DNA from: Thermoplasmata archaeon
GTDB lineage: Archaea > Thermoplasmatota > Thermoplasmata > Thermoplasmatales > Thermoplasmataceae
Length of the DNA: 60,476 nt
Reading direction: 5' to 3'
NCBI GenBank assembly: GCA_021803655.1
Contig: JAJZLK010000016.1
Coordinates: 1 to 60,476 of the forward strand
The position numbers were made by a program, and so were the translations under genes. Shown piece by piece: positions 42,593-52,244 of the stretch. How positions within the stretch are numbered: the first letter of the stretch is position 1; every line of letters starts with the position of its first letter. The notes below the pieces were generated by a model. The model ran no database searches. It was not told the origin of the DNA and saw only the letters and a program-made list of their open reading frames with translations.

Positions 42593-43348
42593 TGAAGGAT
42601 TTCTCTGTTCCATCAGCGGATAGTCCGTATCGTATTTCTCTATGAGTCCCGAATCTATGACCGATTCCAGTATGCCCTCATCGTTTTCAAGCTCGGACAG
42701 TACGTTCCCATAAGGGTCAACGACCATGCTGTGGCCCGTGAATGAAGGGCCGCACTGCGCAGATGCAAGGATGAAGCATCCGTTCTCTATTGCCCTTGAT
42801 ACAAGCATGCTCCGCCACTGGTTGATCTTTCCCGGGCCGCTGAACCATCCTGCCTGGTATACCACGATCCTTGCACCGGAGATTCTCAGGTTCCTGCATG
42901 CTTCCGGGAACCTCAGGTCGTAGCATATCTGCGTCCCGACAGTGATTCCGTCCAGGTCAGTCTTTCCGGACAGGCTGTCCCCTGGCACGTAAAAGTCGCT
43001 TTCCCGCTTCTTCATCGCATCGTATAGATGTATCTTCCTGTATTTCGCCACTATCTTTCCACCGGAAAGCGTGGCGGAGCAGTTGTATGGCTTCTCCATT
43101 CCCGCGTTCTCCGGATAGTTCACCATGAGGTGCCTGTTCCCGGAATATGGACCGAAGCGGGATATGATATCGGAATCTTTGACCATGGGGATGCTTCCCG
43201 AGAAATCCGGGGAGTAGACCTGGTACTCAGGAAATATTACCAGTTTCGATGATGCACTCACTTTCCCGATGAATTCCTCTGATTTCCTGAAGTTCTCTTC
43301 CATATCGGTACCAGACTGCATCTGCACTATGCTTACAGGAATCCTCAA
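42572..43348 (-). CDS. Carbon-nitrogen hydrolase (nitrilase superfamily)
   Basis: 258 residues. The catalytic triad is visible: E41 in VIFPEYQVY, K105 in KYRKIHLYD, and C142 in GTQICYDLRFPE. The motif ICYDLRFPE and the small size fit the Nit/omega-amidase group, which hydrolyses amides such as 2-oxoglutaramate or deaminated glutathione. Substrate is not certain. It is the last gene after top6B and top6A, with its ATG overlapping the top6A stop by four bases. Confidence 0.85.
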   Translation of the reverse strand: MRIPVSIVQMQSGTDMEENFRKSEEFIGKVSASSKLVIFPEYQVYSPDFSGSIPMVKDSDIISRFGPYSGNRHLMVNYPENAGMEKPYNCSATLSGGKIVAKYRKIHLYDAMKKRESDFYVPGDSLSGKTDLDGITVGTQICYDLRFPEACRNLRISGARIVVYQAGWFSGPGKINQWRSMLVSRAIENGCFILASAQCGPSFTGHSMVVDPYGNVLSELENDEGILESVIDSGLIEKYDTDYPLMEQRNPSSDLIDH

Positions 43349-44430
43349 TCTATGTCTCCTCCGGCGACAAGCTTGTCGGGAAGATACTTGTCCGTCACGT
43401 AATCAAGCCCATACTTGGCGAGGGCCTGCTGTTCAGCCTTCTTGTTGATCTTCAGCATGGTGTCGATCTCCCCCTTCCAGAACTCGGTCTGGAACCTCGG
43501 GTCCTTCAGCTCTGCGTTCAGAGCCTGGACGTCCTTGTCGCTTAGAACGTCAGTCGGCAGGTCATAGGTCAGTATGTCTGATGCGGTTATCCCGATGTAT
43601 TCCGCCGTTGGAACTGCAAGGTAGTCGGAAATGTGAGCGGTCTTGATTGCACCGTATGCGACAGAAGCGAATATCCTGAATGACCATGGATCACCATCGG
43701 TGAACACGTAGACGGGAAGGTTCAGCTCCTCATTCATCCTCTTCAGTAGCCTGCGGGTACTCCTGGCAGGCTGTCCCTTCAGGTGCACAAGAACCCCGTT
43801 GAACTTCTCGTCAAACCTGTTTTCTACCAGTCTGTCGAACATTCCTCCCGTCTCGATTGCGAGGATGAAAGTCGCGCCAGTGCTCTTCAGCTTGAGCTTG
43901 TCTGATTCGACACTATATGGAATCGTGTATCCGCCGTCGCCAACATCGTCCTTGCAGTTGATCTTCTTGAACTCTCCCTTCCTGTTCCTCTCCTCAAAGG
44001 TTACGTCCCCGAATACGCTTGCCCCGTTTTCCTCTGGTCGGAGGCCGAAGTCCTCCCTGAGGAGAGCGGTGATCACCTCAAGGTCTTCCGCCTGCATGTC
44101 TGACTCGTCCTGGGAACCAAACTTTCCCGGACCCCACCCTTCCGAGATGTAGTACATCTCCCTGAGGGTGGAGGTCTTCCTGCTCTTCAGCATCTCCTCT
44201 ATGAATTCCGACACGTACAGGCTCTTCAGTATGTACTGTGCACCTTCAATCGTCTTCGCTGATCTGGTGACGGTGTTGTCCCCGTACTTCCAGACCATGT
44301 ATTTCTCGTCCAGGACTATATTATCCTTGTTCCTTGACGGGAGGGTCACAAACGGGATCTCTCCCTCGCTGAGAATCCGGTATACGTTCTGCAGGAGTTT
44401 CTGCCTCAGTACCTCCGGAACGTCTGTCAC
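43345..44430 (-). CDS. top6A: DNA topoisomerase VI subunit A
   Basis: 361 residues, homologous to Spo11. The catalytic region LREMYYISEGWG contains the active tyrosine (Y93/Y94), and the Toprim domain is seen in FILAIETGGMFDRLVE and VYVFTDGDPWSFRIF, whose Glu and DxD bind magnesium. GTG start, overlapping the top6B stop (GTGA). With subunit B it forms the type IIB topoisomerase that relaxes and decatenates DNA. Confidence 0.95.
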   Translation of the reverse strand: MTDVPEVLRQKLLQNVYRILSEGEIPFVTLPSRNKDNIVLDEKYMVWKYGDNTVTRSAKTIEGAQYILKSLYVSEFIEEMLKSRKTSTLREMYYISEGWGPGKFGSQDESDMQAEDLEVITALLREDFGLRPEENGASVFGDVTFEERNRKGEFKKINCKDDVGDGGYTIPYSVESDKLKLKSTGATFILAIETGGMFDRLVENRFDEKFNGVLVHLKGQPARSTRRLLKRMNEELNLPVYVFTDGDPWSFRIFASVAYGAIKTAHISDYLAVPTAEYIGITASDILTYDLPTDVLSDKDVQALNAELKDPRFQTEFWKGEIDTMLKINKKAEQQALAKYGLDYVTDKYLPDKLVAGGDID

Positions 44431-46316
44431 TCTTTCACCTCCTCCACTGTAATGGCACCGATACCCCAGTCGGCGGGGAGGGGCTCTGCTCCCTGAACAT
44501 GCACGGGATCAATGCCGGTGAAGTAATAGTCCGTGCCGTCATAGTTCTTGGAGATACCGCTGACGGAGAAGGTGAATGAGAAGGACTGGGAGGTCTCGAT
44601 TGGTCCCGTTTCATAGCTCTGGGGTCCGTCCATGTCTCCTGCCGGAGGGTTCGGGTAGATCACAAGAGACCGTGACTGCCTCGTATAGTTGAATATCGTA
44701 CACTTCACGCTGGCAGTGTTATCCTTTATCTCAAATTCTTCAGTAACGAAGACCACGTTTGCGATCTTCGATATCACCGGGTCAATGGGAGGTTCCGGAA
44801 GGCCGAGCACTGACGACACCTTTCCGGATATTGAGGGGAGAAGCTCCCTTATGAGCTTGAATTTCTCATTGATCTGGTTCCTCTTCTCCCTCTTATTAAG
44901 GAATCTCCTCAGGTCACGGGAAACGTTCCTGAGGGCGGAGGTTATCTCCGTGGTGATGACGTCCACGTCGGCAATTGCTTCCTTTGACTCGGAGGTATAC
45001 GGAATCTTCGTTCCGCATACGTGAACCATGATGATCATCGGACCATATGGGATTCCCGTTCCCTGTTTCTGGTCGAGACCGAACTGTCTCCAGTCCAGCT
45101 CAGAGACAGTTCTGGTGATCGCACAGGCACCCTGCTGGAAAAGCAGCGGAACCTTGTTCACGAACCGGATGATCTTGACCGGTTCATCTGCCGGAATGTC
45201 ACCTCCATACACTATGCCGGCCTCTATCTGGAACGGGTTTCCGTTGTAGACCGATGGCGGGCGGAGCACAGGCCTTGAGTAGAATGACGGATGCTGGTTT
45301 TCGTAGACATTTCTCAATCCTTTCCTGATGAATTCCGGTCCAAGAGGAGAGAGGCAGTCAACGGGAGGAGGCATCAGCTTGACCTCCCTGAAGGCGGACA
45401 TCAGGCTCTTTATGTTCGAGGTTGAGAGACTTGCCGGTTCAAGATCTTTGGAAAGACCGGATTTCTCAAGAATTTCATTTGCCACGTTTGTGCTCACCCT
45501 GTTGAAGCTTGAAGTGAGGAAATGAGCCAGGTCTCGTTCCTGCGAGAGAGCGGCCATCTGCTGTATCTCTCCGAGTTCCAGGCCGAGAGGATGAGGTTTT
45601 GCGGGCACAGAAGGAACCGGAGGAGTGTTTACGGATCGTGAGAAGTGGTATATTTTCCCGTCAGGATCGACAAACTTCAGGTCCATGTGCGGGTTCGCAA
45701 CCGCGGTTTCCCTGAGATATTCGAAGACACTCTGGCGTCCGGTCTGATACTTGGCCTTGAGCGTGACGCTTACGGACGTTCCATGTTCCCTGTCCCATAT
45801 GAACGGTTTCCTCTCATGAATAACGCCTTCATTCTTTGAAATGTCAATGGATAACTCGAACATGAATGCAACTTCGTCGCCGGTACCCTTTGTCTTGATT
45901 ATGGCATGTTTGCCGGTTGTTATCTGGCCGTAGAGGATTGCGGCAGTTATCCCAATTCCCTGCTGCCCCCTGGACTGTCTCATGGCGTGGAATCTTGACC
46001 CGTACAGGAGTTTTCCGAAAACGCTCTGCACCTCAAGAGGCGGGACTCCGGGACCGTTGTCAAGTATTGTTACAGTGAATTCCTCCGGTGAGATTCTCTC
46101 GATTGTGACTACGATCTCCGGAAGAATCGAATGTTCCTCACATGCATCCACGGAGTTGTCAAGAGCCTCCTTCACAGTCATGAAAAGGGCTTTGGTGGGA
46201 GAGTCAAAACCAAGGATGTGCCTGTTCTTTTCAAAGAACTCTGATATTGATATCTCCCTGTTTCTGGAAAGTTCTGCAGGTTTCTTTGGCATCGGGAGGT
46301 CTATTGTAAAAGGCAT
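44427..46316 (-). CDS. top6B: DNA topoisomerase VI subunit B
   Basis: About 629 residues. GHKL ATPase motifs: VKEALDNSVDACEE, VTILDNGPGVP, FGKLLYGSRF, and QSRGQQGIGITAAILYG. H2TH and transducer domains follow, then an extra C-terminal Ig-like region (about from residue 525; TASVKCTIFNYTRQSRS). An in-frame GTG exists at 46367; the ATG at 46316 or 46292 seems better because conservation begins near EISISEFFEKNRHILGF. First gene of a three-gene operon. Classical Thermoplasmatales lack Topo VI, which makes its presence informative. Confidence 0.93.
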   Translation of the reverse strand: MPFTIDLPMPKKPAELSRNREISISEFFEKNRHILGFDSPTKALFMTVKEALDNSVDACEEHSILPEIVVTIERISPEEFTVTILDNGPGVPPLEVQSVFGKLLYGSRFHAMRQSRGQQGIGITAAILYGQITTGKHAIIKTKGTGDEVAFMFELSIDISKNEGVIHERKPFIWDREHGTSVSVTLKAKYQTGRQSVFEYLRETAVANPHMDLKFVDPDGKIYHFSRSVNTPPVPSVPAKPHPLGLELGEIQQMAALSQERDLAHFLTSSFNRVSTNVANEILEKSGLSKDLEPASLSTSNIKSLMSAFREVKLMPPPVDCLSPLGPEFIRKGLRNVYENQHPSFYSRPVLRPPSVYNGNPFQIEAGIVYGGDIPADEPVKIIRFVNKVPLLFQQGACAITRTVSELDWRQFGLDQKQGTGIPYGPMIIMVHVCGTKIPYTSESKEAIADVDVITTEITSALRNVSRDLRRFLNKREKRNQINEKFKLIRELLPSISGKVSSVLGLPEPPIDPVISKIANVVFVTEEFEIKDNTASVKCTIFNYTRQSRSLVIYPNPPAGDMDGPQSYETGPIETSQSFSFTFSVSGISKNYDGTDYYFTGIDPVHVQGAEPLPADWGIGAITVEEVKE

Positions 46317-46559
46317 ATAATGAGGTTTGCCAACGGGATTGCAATCCAGTATTCTGAAGAGCGTCACTATTGGACGTGAACAGGAGTGACAGAAGTTCTG
46401 CTGAAAAGCTCAAGAAGTATGTATTGAATGGATTCATTGAAGAGACAATATCCAATTTCCGTTGATGTGCTCTTATGATACAAGTACGATATGTTCTATG
46501 CCAGAATGAGTTCAACGAGAATATTCATAATATCGTACGGTTATATTCACAAACCAATA

Positions 46560-49500
46560 ATGACTAGCTTAGACAATATATATAACGTTTATTTGAGAAA
46601 GAAGGATGACCCAGAATTCATCACTAATGAAGCACAAGTTAGAGGTAGCTTAATTTCCCCCTTTCTGCGAGACATTCTTGGATGGAACGTTGAAGACCCG
46701 GACGAAGTGAGATATGAGTATCATGTTGCGGGTAAACGTGCAGACATTATTGCCTGTATCGATGGAATATCGAAATTTGTGGTGGAACTTAAATCACTGA
46801 ACCATACAATCTTTAGCAATGCTGATTTTTACAAGCAGGCGATACAATATGCAGATGGCAAAGGGCTCCAGTATGCCATAGTTACGAATTTTAAGGAGTT
46901 TGTAATATTAAATTCCCAGTTCGAACCGAGAAATGGGAATTGGCTAAGCCTGGAAATTCAGCGATATAGCGTCGAGCAACTGAGAGAGAGCTTGGGGTTG
47001 CTAACTTACTTTAGCAAACAATCTTGGCTGGAAAGAAATAGAACAAAGGCTGATTCCGTATTAAACAATAAATTTATTGAGAACTATCAGAAATTGAGGC
47101 CACTTGATGAAAGGCTTTTAGACCTTTTTATCAGTTGGAGATCCTCTTGCATGAGCTGGATCAAGAACTCAAAACCCAGATTGATGGAAAAGTATGGAGA
47201 GGGCTATGTCGAGGAAGAAGTTCAAAGATACCTCAATCGAATAATTTTTATAACGAACTGTGAGGACAGAAAGATAGAGGATGTTAAACTGAGGGAATAC
47301 ATAAGAGCTTACAAAAGCTCATTACAAATTGAGGGGCACGCTATAACAAAGGGGATAAAGAAAATATTTGATTACTATTTCTCAAGATACAATAGTGATC
47401 TATTCGAAAAGGGCCTTGCAGATGAGTTTGAATTTGATGACGGCATTACTTACAAGATACTCGCCGATATCAAGTCTCCAGAAAATGACCTCCCTTACGA
47501 TTTTAGTATTATTTCGCCCGATATACTTGGAATAACATACGAAAACTTTATCGGACACATAATACAAGGGAGAAAGAATCTGAAGGAGGTGATAGATGTT
47601 GAAAAAAGGAAGCAAGAAGGAATCTATTACACTCCACCTTGGGTAGTAGAACAAATAGTTACTAGGACAGTGAATGAGTATATCAGAGGGAAACCGCTGA
47701 AAGAATTGTATGAAATCAAGATTTTGGACCCTGCTTGTGGATCAGGGACTTTTTTGACAGCTGCCTTTAAGGCATTACTCACACAGGTGGAGCAGCTCGA
47801 GGACAGAGAATTAGATTATGAAGAGAGAAAAAAATTGTTTCTCTCTTGTATCTACGGAGTAGACAAAGATGATAGAGCATGTGACATTGCTAAGTTGAAT
47901 ATTTCATTACTGCTGGCTGAAAAAAACAAGAAACTGCCTTCCTTATCCAACAATATTAAAGTGGGTGATAGTTTAATTCCTAGGGGAATTGATGGTTATA
48001 CAAAGAGCGAAGATTGGTCAGACAGGTTCCAAAAAATATTCTCTAGAAAAAACGGTGGCTTTGACATTATAATTGGAAATCCACCATACCTTAGCCCAAA
48101 AGATTTTGACGACTCCTCAAAGTACATAGAAGTACTGAAGGAGGAGTATGGGGAGTTGAAGGATATGTATTACCTCTTTATCAGGTTGATAGACAAGATG
48201 TTACTCAGAAAGGGAGGAGTTTGGGGATTTATTGTTCCTAACACATTTTTCACACTTTCCAGTTATCGGGATCTCCGAGATATGTTGAGAAGGCGTTATC
48301 AATCGACCATAATAGACCTAAGTCCGAATGTCTTCAAAAGTGCTTACGTTTTTAATGCGATAATTATTGCGACAAAGTCTGAGGCAACACAGCATCAAAT
48401 TCAGGTCGCCTATTTGTCTAGGGAATCGACAAGCAAATTAGAGTTTACAAACCTTGCCTATGCAGAACTGGAAAAGTATCCAAAAATGCCCATTTTTGTG
48501 CCCAGTTGTTCGTATGAAGCAGTAGATAGGGATATTCTAGAGACTTCTGGTAAGATTTACTCTGAGTTTGAAAAAGCACTATCTAATGCGAAGAATCATA
48601 AGAAAGAGAATGAGAGAATTGATAAGCATCTTTCATCTTTAAAACCTGGAGACATTACACTACTTGGTCTCCTTTGTGTAGGAAGTCAGGGACTTGTGAC
48701 TGGAAATAACAGCAAGTATTTGGGAGTCCGCCCACAAACACAAAAAGAAAGGGCTGTTATTTGGAGCCGGTTCGTTGATCTCCTTGCACAAAAGTCGCGT
48801 AATATTAGTAGAGTTAACTTCACGGTGGAGATAGCTCAAGAATACTACAAAATAGCAGAAGAACTGAAGCTAAGAAAGAAGAACCCAACTTTGTTTGGCA
48901 AGCGATTCCTGTATCGTATAGTAGAGGACGATAACATAAGGGCATATACTTCTCTAACCGAAAAAGAAAGAAATGACGGTGTAGAAGATAATGAGAGGGC
49001 CTGGATATTGTACTTCCGAGGCAATGACGATGGCGATATTTGGAAAGTGAAAAACTCAGAATATATACTTTGGAGTCAACAGAACGTAGAAGAATTAAAA
49101 AGGAGCAAAACGACGAATTCCAGGTGGCAAGGGAATGAGTATTTCTTCAAACCTGGATTTGGTTGGGTTGATTATTTTGGGGGAAGAGTTAAAGGTTTCT
49201 ATGTCGAACCAACTGTATATTCAAAAAACGTAGTGAAGTTTCATTCAGAACTGCTTAAAGATGAGTATTTGCTAGGCCTCTTAAATTCAGCATATATTAC
49301 CATATACGTCAAGAATTACATAACAAACACTAGAACCTTACAGGTAAATGATGGCAAATTGATACCTATAAAAATCCCAACTTCAGAGCAGAATGAAACA
49401 ATAGTGGGATGTGTTAAGACCATTATGTCTCTGAAGACAGACCTAGAAAAGGCAGAGGATAAGAATGAGAGACAGAGATTGATGGAGCAAGTAGCAAGGA

Positions 49501-49622
49501 ATGAAGGACTAATTGACGATCTGGTTTTTGAGATATACGGTTTTGACAAGCAAAACGATGGGGCACTTATGAGAGAAATAAGGGAGCGAGTTCACCTAAC
49601 ACCTCTAGATTCGGTCAACTGA
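46560..49622 (+). CDS. Single-chain restriction-modification enzyme (type IIG-like)
   Basis: About 1020 residues. The N-terminus has a PD-(D/E)xK-type nuclease (KRADIIACIDG then FVVELKSLN, about residues 60-78). In the middle is an N6-adenine methyltransferase with motif I LDPACGSGTFLTAAF (about 389-403) and motif IV IIIGNPPYLSPKDF (about 504). The C-terminal 400 residues, with the TaqI-like NEYFFKPGFGWVDYFGG, should be the target recognition domain. Nuclease, methylase and recognition in one chain fit type IIG (Eco57I-like). Starts at 46491 and 46508 are possible; 46560 begins the conserved part. AT-rich with AGA/ATA codons, clearly unlike top6B next to it, so probably acquired by transfer. 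Confidence 0.85.
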   Translation: MTSLDNIYNVYLRKKDDPEFITNEAQVRGSLISPFLRDILGWNVEDPDEVRYEYHVAGKRADIIACIDGISKFVVELKSLNHTIFSNADFYKQAIQYADGKGLQYAIVTNFKEFVILNSQFEPRNGNWLSLEIQRYSVEQLRESLGLLTYFSKQSWLERNRTKADSVLNNKFIENYQKLRPLDERLLDLFISWRSSCMSWIKNSKPRLMEKYGEGYVEEEVQRYLNRIIFITNCEDRKIEDVKLREYIRAYKSSLQIEGHAITKGIKKIFDYYFSRYNSDLFEKGLADEFEFDDGITYKILADIKSPENDLPYDFSIISPDILGITYENFIGHIIQGRKNLKEVIDVEKRKQEGIYYTPPWVVEQIVTRTVNEYIRGKPLKELYEIKILDPACGSGTFLTAAFKALLTQVEQLEDRELDYEERKKLFLSCIYGVDKDDRACDIAKLNISLLLAEKNKKLPSLSNNIKVGDSLIPRGIDGYTKSEDWSDRFQKIFSRKNGGFDIIIGNPPYLSPKDFDDSSKYIEVLKEEYGELKDMYYLFIRLIDKMLLRKGGVWGFIVPNTFFTLSSYRDLRDMLRRRYQSTIIDLSPNVFKSAYVFNAIIIATKSEATQHQIQVAYLSRESTSKLEFTNLAYAELEKYPKMPIFVPSCSYEAVDRDILETSGKIYSEFEKALSNAKNHKKENERIDKHLSSLKPGDITLLGLLCVGSQGLVTGNNSKYLGVRPQTQKERAVIWSRFVDLLAQKSRNISRVNFTVEIAQEYYKIAEELKLRKKNPTLFGKRFLYRIVEDDNIRAYTSLTEKERNDGVEDNERAWILYFRGNDDGDIWKVKNSEYILWSQQNVEELKRSKTTNSRWQGNEYFFKPGFGWVDYFGGRVKGFYVEPTVYSKNVVKFHSELLKDEYLLGLLNSAYITIYVKNYITNTRTLQVNDGKLIPIKIPTSEQNETIVGCVKTIMSLKTDLEKAEDKNERQRLMEQVARNEGLIDDLVFEIYGFDKQNDGALMREIRERVHLTPLDSVN

Positions 49623-49790
49623 ACTTTGCATTCAGCAAACCCATAGATCGACCTTGTCTTCCCATGGTTGATTATTCCAGAAGAACCGGCTCTTAAACCG
49701 AAAACATGAAATGGATTTCCACGGCTAAAAAGTTGTGGCCCAATTGAAGCGAAACGCCTGGGAGCCGCACTTCAGAAATTTATTTCAGTA

Positions 49791-50036
49791 TCATTCATCA
49801 AGCACGGCTTCAGGGGTGTCGTCCCACTCAATTGTAACTCTCAACCTAGGAGGTAGTTTATCATTGCCCTTTCCGCGAAAGCTTGCCTTAGTACCAGGAA
49901 TACCCATAATGTCAACAAATAGTTGAAGCATTGCAGCCGAATCAAAGCGGTGTCCAGACAGAGTGGTACGGTAAGTAACGTACCTCGTAGCAGGTCTGGG
50001 CCTGTATCTTTCCATTTCGAGATCTATCTTCCCCAT
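49791..50036 (-). CDS. Small unknown protein at the end of the translation operon
   Basis: 81 residues, soluble, with RYRPRPATRYVTYRTTLSG in the first half and LPPRLRVTIEWDD near the end. A strong AGGAGG lies seven bases before the ATG, and the gene begins 54 bases after the PAC2 stop on the same strand. I do not recognise a family. The context (L44e, S27e, aIF2alpha, Nop10, PAC2) hints at a role in translation or protein quality control. Confidence 0.6.
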   Translation of the reverse strand: MGKIDLEMERYRPRPATRYVTYRTTLSGHRFDSAAMLQLFVDIMGIPGTKASFRGKGNDKLPPRLRVTIEWDDTPEAVLDE

Positions 50037-50090
50037 TTCTTTCCCTCCTGACCGGTAGCGTGTAGAGACTGCTGACTGCCTTTCAGCCGT

Positions 50091-50849
50091 TTATCCGAAA
50101 TATCCGAGATCGTCCTTCTTCTGCGCCCGGTTCTGTATGTCTTCCTGTACCTTTCCGGTGAGCTGCTCCAGCTGCTTGCTTCTCTCCTCTATGTCCTTCA
50201 GGTCTATGGTGAATCCCAGAAGTGCAGCGAGAATCTTGATTACCTCCATAGCTCCTCTTGGATCCGCGAAATATCCTGAAGTCTCCCCCATGAGACATGC
50301 ACCGTCAATGTCGAACAGTTCCTTGGCAAGGCCAAGCATGATTCCAGCTGAACCAACAATTCCGCCTCCGGGTTCTCCTTTTGGAAATACGACCCCGTTT
50401 CCCTTCAGGGAATCGAGAAGGGTGAGATCAGTCACTGCGCCAAGAACCCTGGGGTTCTCCACTATCCTGCCGGTGCTGTATCCTCCGAGCGTGTATACCA
50501 GGGAAAGATCAAATTTCCTGAGAAGTTCCAGGATGTTATACGTCATTTCATACTGCCCTTCCTGTGTAGTGCCCTGGAAATCTCCCACCAGGATCAGCAT
50601 GTCTCTCCTTCCGGGCAGCTTCTTGTAATATATGCTGTTCCTGACAAGATGCGTAAGGCCCTCTTCAGAAACAAAGACCTGTGGAGGAAGGTACTGCGAG
50701 AATATGTCAGCCAGCTTCTGCATCTTCAGTTTCTCTATGATATAGTCTGCGGCTATCTTTCCTACATTCCCTATTCCCGGCAGTCCGCCGATGAGTATCG
50801 AATTGCTGAGCTTCGGTTTCTTGTACTGTTTAATTAGTATTTTCTCCAT
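50091..50849 (-). CDS. PAC2 family protein (proteasome assembly chaperone-like)
   Basis: 252 residues with PAC2 features: ILIGGLPGIGNVGKIAADYI near the N-terminus, MLILVGDFQGTTQEGQYEM, YTLGGYSTGR, GGGIVGSAGIMLGLAKE and CLMGETSGYFADPRGAMEVI. The C-terminal 35 residues form a likely coiled coil (KDIEERSKQLEQLTGKVQED). Archaeal PAC2 proteins resemble eukaryotic proteasome assembly chaperones and usually sit next to nop10, as here. Its ATG lies inside nop10, overlapping by 20 bases. Confidence 0.88.
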   Translation of the reverse strand: MEKILIKQYKKPKLSNSILIGGLPGIGNVGKIAADYIIEKLKMQKLADIFSQYLPPQVFVSEEGLTHLVRNSIYYKKLPGRRDMLILVGDFQGTTQEGQYEMTYNILELLRKFDLSLVYTLGGYSTGRIVENPRVLGAVTDLTLLDSLKGNGVVFPKGEPGGGIVGSAGIMLGLAKELFDIDGACLMGETSGYFADPRGAMEVIKILAALLGFTIDLKDIEERSKQLEQLTGKVQEDIQNRAQKKDDLGYFG

Positions 50850-51003
50850 TTTCCTTCATCTCCCTCAACCTGAATTTCTGGAACCTGTCCACCGGACTGT
50901 ATTTCGGCGGTATTGCCAGAACGGTATCCGATCCGCACCTGCTGCAGGCGTCAAGCATGGTGAACCGGTTGCACGCGGTGCATTTCCTGATCATTGATTT
51001 CAT
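50830..51003 (-). CDS. nop10: H/ACA ribonucleoprotein subunit Nop10
   Basis: 57 residues read directly from the minus strand: MKSMIRKCTACNRFTML, then CSRCGSDTVLAIPPKYSP and VDRFQKFRLREMK. The zinc ribbon C8, C11, C20, C23 and the PPKYSPxDR motif are diagnostic of Nop10, which stabilises the pseudouridine synthase complex guided by H/ACA RNAs. The start may be the first (51003) or second ATG (50994). It lies one base after the aIF2alpha stop and overlaps PAC2, the classical archaeal order. Confidence 0.92.
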   Translation of the reverse strand: MKSMIRKCTACNRFTMLDACSRCGSDTVLAIPPKYSPVDRFQKFRLREMKENGENTN

Positions 51004-51004
51004 A

Positions 51005-51763
51005 TCAATCTCTCAGGAATTCTGTAACAACTGTGTTTTTCTTGCTGGTCTCCATTATGTTCTGCACGGAGTTCTTCAGCACGTCTTCAGCGCTCTTGAA
51101 ATCGGGTTTCGTGACGACTATCCTGTATTTTGGTGATCCGCCATACCTTATCTGCACACCCTCGGCCGTCCCGGACTCCAGTGTTTCCCGAATCCTTTCG
51201 ATCCCGTCGGAGCTGAGGCAGTACATCTCAAGGTTCCCGCCAATTGAGACCATCGGGGTTGCAACGTTTTCCCTGGCTACCTTGATGAAGGCCGTCTTCC
51301 ATTTTCCCTTGACACCGGGCATCCACTCCTCGGATGCTGATGCGTCCTCGAATGCAGCGTAAAGCGTACCATATCTCTCCACAAGGTCAGCTGCGAACTC
51401 CTTGTAACATTCCTCGATCGGTTTCTTGAGCAGGTTTGCCACGATCTCAAGCAACTTCTCTGCCTTCTGGTCGCCCTTCCATTCGGTGATGGTCTCCCTC
51501 TTCTGGTGGGCGTTCACCCTCTTCAGCGAAAGATCAACGTTTCCCCTTTCCTTGTTTATGTTGATGACCTTGCATACCGTTCTCTGTCCTTCGCGGATAT
51601 GATCCCGTATGTGCTTTACCCATCCCGTCGCAACTTCTGCTATGTGGATGAATCCCTCCACATCATCATAGCCTTCCAGCTTGCACTTTGCCCCGAAGTT
51701 CTTCACTTCGAAAATTGTAACAACGACAAGGTCTCCGACCTCAGGCAGGTTCCTGTTCATCAA
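51005..51763 (-). CDS. Translation initiation factor aIF2 alpha subunit
   Basis: 252 residues. The N-terminal S1 domain is clear ([68 protein letters not shown]), followed by the helical domain and an alpha-beta C-terminal domain ([20 protein letters not shown]). It binds aIF2gamma and initiator tRNA. Its start overlaps the S27e stop by four bases. Confidence 0.95.
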   Translation of the reverse strand: MMNRNLPEVGDLVVVTIFEVKNFGAKCKLEGYDDVEGFIHIAEVATGWVKHIRDHIREGQRTVCKVININKERGNVDLSLKRVNAHQKRETITEWKGDQKAEKLLEIVANLLKKPIEECYKEFAADLVERYGTLYAAFEDASASEEWMPGVKGKWKTAFIKVARENVATPMVSIGGNLEMYCLSSDGIERIRETLESGTAEGVQIRYGGSPKYRIVVTKPDFKSAEDVLKNSVQNIMETSKKNTVVTEFLRD

Positions 51764-51960
51764 GCCTCTCCAACGTATTCACCGTACGTTGCCAGCAGCC
51801 CTCCGGTTGGTTCGGCAAGGGTGGACCCGCAAACGCTGCATGATACTTTTGTCGAGATCCTCGAGAATATTATCTGCTCATTGCTGCAGTCCCTGCACTT
51901 TATCTTCACAAATTTCTTAGGCGTTCCCTTAATTTTCTCTGCAACTCTTTCTTCGCTCAA
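51760..51960 (-). CDS. Ribosomal protein S27e
   Basis: 66 residues, with the zinc finger C22, C25, C41, C44 ([17 protein letters not shown] and [13 protein letters not shown]) that defines S27e. A small-subunit protein. Overlaps L44e by four bases upstream and aIF2alpha by four bases downstream. Confidence 0.95.
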   Translation of the reverse strand: MSEERVAEKIKGTPKKFVKIKCRDCSNEQIIFSRISTKVSCSVCGSTLAEPTGGLLATYGEYVGEA

Positions 51961-52244
51961 TGTTCCATCTCCACTAGTTCAAATTTCTTGGCCCTCTGCG
52001 TCGGAGATGTGATCGCTACTTTGCAAGTCACGCATCTGTACCTGATTGCTACCCTCTTGGTTGGTTTTTCTCTCCCTTCGTATCTTGGCCTGGGAAATCC
52101 TCCAAATCCACTGGTAACTCTCCTGAATCGTCTCTGACCGGCCTTCAGTTCACTTGCCTTTCTCTTACGGACTCTCTCAACTTCATGATCCGTATGCTTT
52201 GCGCATTTGGGGCAGTACATTTTAATCAGTTTGGGCAGCTTCAA
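51957..52244 (-). CDS. Ribosomal protein L44e
   Basis: 95 residues, TTG start ([19 protein letters not shown]). The zinc motif is formed by CPKC near the N-terminus and CVTC near residue 73; the middle is rich in Arg, Lys and Gly ([20 protein letters not shown]), as in L44e/L42. First gene of the operon. A TATA-like TTAAAACTTATAT at about 52340-52354 implies an untranslated leader of roughly 70 bases, with GGGAGATGG near the start, unlike the mostly leaderless genes here. Confidence 0.93.
   Translation of the reverse strand: MKLPKLIKMYCPKCAKHTDHEVERVRKRKASELKAGQRRFRRVTSGFGGFPRPRYEGREKPTKRVAIRYRCVTCKVAITSPTQRAKKFELVEMEH

Noticed and set aside
46370-46465. 31-residue ORF (TTG start) between top6B and the restriction gene
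   Set aside because: No clear promoter or ribosome-binding site and no recognisable family; the frame could be chance or a remnant near the insertion site.
49735-49926. 63-residue plus-strand ORF opposite the 81-residue minus-strand gene
   Set aside because: The minus-strand gene has a strong ribosome-binding site and operon context; the plus-strand ORF has neither.
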